Source of the DNA: Nitratifractor sp.
Lineage (GTDB): Bacteria > Campylobacterota > Campylobacteria > Campylobacterales > Sulfurovaceae
Direction of reading: 5' to 3'
Assembly: GCA_015490055.1 (NCBI GenBank)
Contig: WFYP01000188.1
Location: 1 to 8,317, forward strand
DNA: 8,317 bases
Part shown: one piece after another, positions 6,154 through 8,317 of the stretch
Numbering within the stretch: position 1 is the stretch's first letter
How the letters are laid out: every line of letters starts with the position of its first letter
Notes under the pieces: model-generated
Databases searched by the model: none
The model's input: only the letters and a program-made list of their open reading frames with translations
What the model was told of the DNA's origin: nothing
Program-made: the position numbers and the translations under genes

Positions 6154-7390
6154 AATTCCCTTCGCTTTTTACTTCACAACTATCTATAAGTATCCAAGAG
6201 TGCTCTATATCTTTTTGAGACTCTACAACTACTTGATTATAGTACTCATCATACCCTCTAAATATTCCCTCTTTAGAATTTTCTATTAAAACAGTTAAGT
6301 TTTTATTGTGTGTTTTTCTAAACTCATAATTTTTCTGCTTAACTAATGATGTTAGCTCTTTATGTCTTAGTTTAGCAACTTTTCCATTAATTACATCTTT
6401 TATCTGTGCAGATGGCGTATTATCGCGAGGCGAATAGGTAAATGCGTGTATGTGCGTTAGTGGTAACTCTTCGACCCTTTTTATAGCTTCACTCCATAGC
6501 TCATCACTCTCGCCTGGGTGCCCTACTATATAGTCTGTGCCTAACGCATAACCCACATCTGCAATGCGATTAAATAGTTTTAAATCCTCTTTATAACTAT
6601 TTCGTCTATTCATATACATAAGCATTTTATCGCTTGTATGTTGCAGGGCAATGTGTAGGTGTTTTGCCATAAATGGCTCGCTAAGTAGCTCTAAAAATTC
6701 ATCGTCTATCTGTATTGGCTCTAGGCTACCTACTCTTATGCGTCTTACACCTCTAACTTTCGAAATCTCTTTTATAAGTTTAGCAATACTTAAGCCAATA
6801 TCTTTACCGTAACTTCCAACATTTGTACCAGTTAATATAAACTCTCCAAAGCCATTACTTGCTAGTTTTGTAATTTGCTGAATAATTTGCTCCATCGGCA
6901 AACTTCTGGCATTTCCGCGAACATATGGGATAATGCAGTAACTACATCTAAAATCACAACCCTCTTGAATCTTTATAAATGCCCTACTCTTTCCTACAAA
7001 TTCACTAACTACAGTATTGTCTATATGCTCCAAATCGCCAATTTGGTAAAAAGAGTTATCGTGCTTTAGTATGCTATTGATATTCTCTTTTTCAGAGTGC
7101 CCAAACACACCAAAAACTTGACCCTTATCTAAAAGCTCTTTACCTTTAGAGTGTGCTCCACAACCTGCAATTATTACTTTTGCATTCTCGTTTTTTCGTT
7201 TTACACTATTTATGTATCCACGCACAGAACTATCTGCTCCGTTTGTTACAGTACACGAATTTACAACTACTAAATCTGCCTCTTCTTCGTTAAAGGTTAA
7301 TTTAAAATCCTCTAGCTTATTTATCATTATCTGTGTATCAAACTGGTTTGTTCTGCAACCAAATGTTTTAAAATATACTTTTTTACTCAT
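6140..7390 (-). CDS. mtaB: MtaB, tRNA t6A37 methylthiotransferase (radical SAM)
   Basis: A 416-residue methylthiotransferase with the usual three-part layout. The N-terminal UPF0004 domain holds C12 (FGCRTNQFD), C46 (NSCTVT) and C77 (AGCGAH), which bind one 4Fe-4S cluster. The radical SAM domain has C145, C149 and C152 in EGCDFRCSYC for the second cluster, followed by IPYVRGNARS and IVGHPGES. A TRAM-like tail spans about 350-415 and should bind RNA. FGCRTNQ and NSCTVT separate MtaB from MiaB and RimO. It converts t6A37 to ms2t6A37 in tRNAs reading ANN codons, stabilising codon pairing. The mscS-like stop and this start share TAATG (one-base overlap), and a modest AAGAAG serves as ribosome-binding site, so translation is probably coupled. 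Confidence 0.92.
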   Translation of the reverse strand: MSKKVYFKTFGCRTNQFDTQIMINKLEDFKLTFNEEEADLVVVNSCTVTNGADSSVRGYINSVKRKNENAKVIIAGCGAHSKGKELLDKGQVFGVFGHSEKENINSILKHDNSFYQIGDLEHIDNTVVSEFVGKSRAFIKIQEGCDFRCSYCIIPYVRGNARSLPMEQIIQQITKLASNGFGEFILTGTNVGSYGKDIGLSIAKLIKEISKVRGVRRIRVGSLEPIQIDDEFLELLSEPFMAKHLHIALQHTSDKMLMYMNRRNSYKEDLKLFNRIADVGYALGTDYIVGHPGESDELWSEAIKRVEELPLTHIHAFTYSPRDNTPSAQIKDVINGKVAKLRHKELTSLVKQKNYEFRKTHNKNLTVLIENSKEGIFRGYDEYYNQVVVESQKDIEHSWILIDSCEVKSEGNYAIY

Positions 7391-8317
7391 TATACTTCTT
7401 TATCTGTAGGTGCTGGCATCTCATCTGCCTGTTTTGGTTTTGGTATCTCATTATCAATATAAAACGACTGCGTTGGGTATGCTATTTTAATATCTTCTGC
7501 TTCTAAAATCTCTTTTAAAATATTGGTAGATATTGTACTTCTTAGCGTTAAAGTCGCATAAGCATTTGTTAAATACCAAACACTAATTTTAACCCCATAC
7601 CCTTCGATAAATGAAAAAACTCTAGGCTCAACATTTGTATTTTTTAACTGATATTTACTTCTAAGTTTATTCAACTGCTTTCTTGTTATATCAGTATAAC
7701 CTTTAGAGTACTGTTTTGCTACATTTTTAGCAATGCTAGTAGCTTTAGAGATATTTGAATCAAAGGTGATATAAAAGTCTATACCATCCCAAACTGTCTT
7801 TAACCCAGAGTGTGAATAGTTGGCAATCATATCGGTAAATACATAGTTGTTTGGTACAAATATTATTCTACCGGCACGGCGATTGTGCATATATGTTGTT
7901 AGTGTAATATCCTCCTGAATTGTCATTCTAAGTAGCGAAATATCAACAACATCTCCAACATACTCTGTGTTTCCACGCACAAATTTTACTCTATCGCCTA
8001 CATGAATAGTTCCACCAATTACAATTACAAACCACCCAAGTAGCGACATAAACCAATCTTTAAGAGCAATAGCAATACCGGCAGATGCAAATCCTAAAAT
8101 TGTAACAATATAGCTAACATTCTCTAAATATGCAAATAGAATAGTTAAAATAAGAACTGTTATAAAACTTATATTTATAACTTTATTAACGGTATAAAAG
8201 CTCTCTTTATCTGCCAAATACTTTCTAGTTAGAAACTTTAAAAAGATAAAAATTATTAAAAATACAAGAGCAATAACTCCAACATATACAACTTTTTTTA
8301 ACTCTTTTTTTATATCG
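7390..8317 (-). CDS. MscS-family mechanosensitive channel, 5' end outside the window
   Basis: The frame is open to the right edge; 308 codons plus the stop are present. A TTG at 8217 could be mistaken for the start, but the translation continues upstream with a further hydrophobic helix (VVYVGVIALVFLIIFIF), so the true start lies beyond 8317. Next come a second helix and the pore-lining region with a glycine/alanine-rich stretch (TILGFASAGIAIALKDW), then HVGDRVKF and the beta domain with FVPNNYVFTDMIANYS, matching the MscS IIVIPNG...INFS region. The beta domain carries an insert of about 15 residues relative to E. coli MscS. The C-terminus ends in a proline- and charge-rich tail. Role: an inner-membrane valve that opens under membrane tension during hypo-osmotic shock. 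It is the first gene visible in the mtaB/ftsH-like/bioV operon; the operon promoter is not in the window. Confidence 0.88.
   Translation of the reverse strand, partial: DIKKELKKVVYVGVIALVFLIIFIFLKFLTRKYLADKESFYTVNKVINISFITVLILTILFAYLENVSYIVTILGFASAGIAIALKDWFMSLLGWFVIVIGGTIHVGDRVKFVRGNTEYVGDVVDISLLRMTIQEDITLTTYMHNRRAGRIIFVPNNYVFTDMIANYSHSGLKTVWDGIDFYITFDSNISKATSIAKNVAKQYSKGYTDITRKQLNKLRSKYQLKNTNVEPRVFSFIEGYGVKISVWYLTNAYATLTLRSTISTNILKEILEAEDIKIAYPTQSFYIDNEIPKPKQADEMPAPTDKEV

Noticed and set aside
8215..8217. TTG start for the MscS-like gene
   Set aside because: The same frame is open to the window edge and encodes a further membrane helix.

Overview
The window is AT-rich, gene-dense DNA that most likely comes from a chromosome of Campylobacterota (the former Epsilonproteobacteria), perhaps a Sulfurimonas/Sulfurovum-like lineage. 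The case rests on a compact BioV-type pimeloyl-ACP methyl ester esterase, which is typical of that phylum, on its coupling to an FtsH-like gene and mtaB, and on strong A/T-ending codon use with TATAAT-only promoters. The genus is inferred; no 16S or other decisive marker is present.

Layout from left to right. 1-338 (-): the 5' part of a pgeF/YfiH-family gene, running off the left edge. 339-398: a short divergent promoter region. 399-1538 (+): rodA, the elongation peptidoglycan polymerase. 1555-1631 (+): a tRNA with anticodon CAT that is not the initiator, 16 bp after rodA. 1636-1800: a 165-bp almost completely self-complementary hairpin element, four bases after the tRNA CCA. 1801-1998: a promoter-bearing intergenic stretch with a short direct repeat. 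1999-3000 (+): a cytosolic 5'-nucleotidase (cN-I family) whose leucine codon use differs from its neighbours. 3048-3857 (-): a short-chain dehydrogenase. 3941-3969: a dRS3-like palindromic repeat. 4008-8317 (-): a tightly overlapping four-gene operon, mscS-like (5' end outside the window), mtaB, an ftsH-like gene and bioV.

How the genes relate. The minus-strand operon joins a mechanosensitive channel, a tRNA ms2t6A37 enzyme, a membrane AAA+ protein and the last enzyme of pimelate formation for biotin. The junctions overlap by 1, 14 and 14 bp, so translation is probably coupled. The FtsH-like protein keeps the AAA+ machinery but has lost the HEXXH zinc-protease motif (QATKA in its place), so it should be an ATPase without the FtsH peptidase. 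RodA and the channel act at the envelope; the tRNA and MtaB act in decoding.

Most unusual content: (1) the hairpin after the tRNA, in which every C/A mismatch becomes a G-U wobble in the minus-strand RNA and none does so in the plus strand; (2) the protease-dead FtsH homologue; (3) the 5'-nucleotidase with foreign-looking codon use next to the tRNA, possibly a small acquired insert; (4) the dRS3-like repeat. I do not see a CRISPR array, a transposase gene or an integrase gene.
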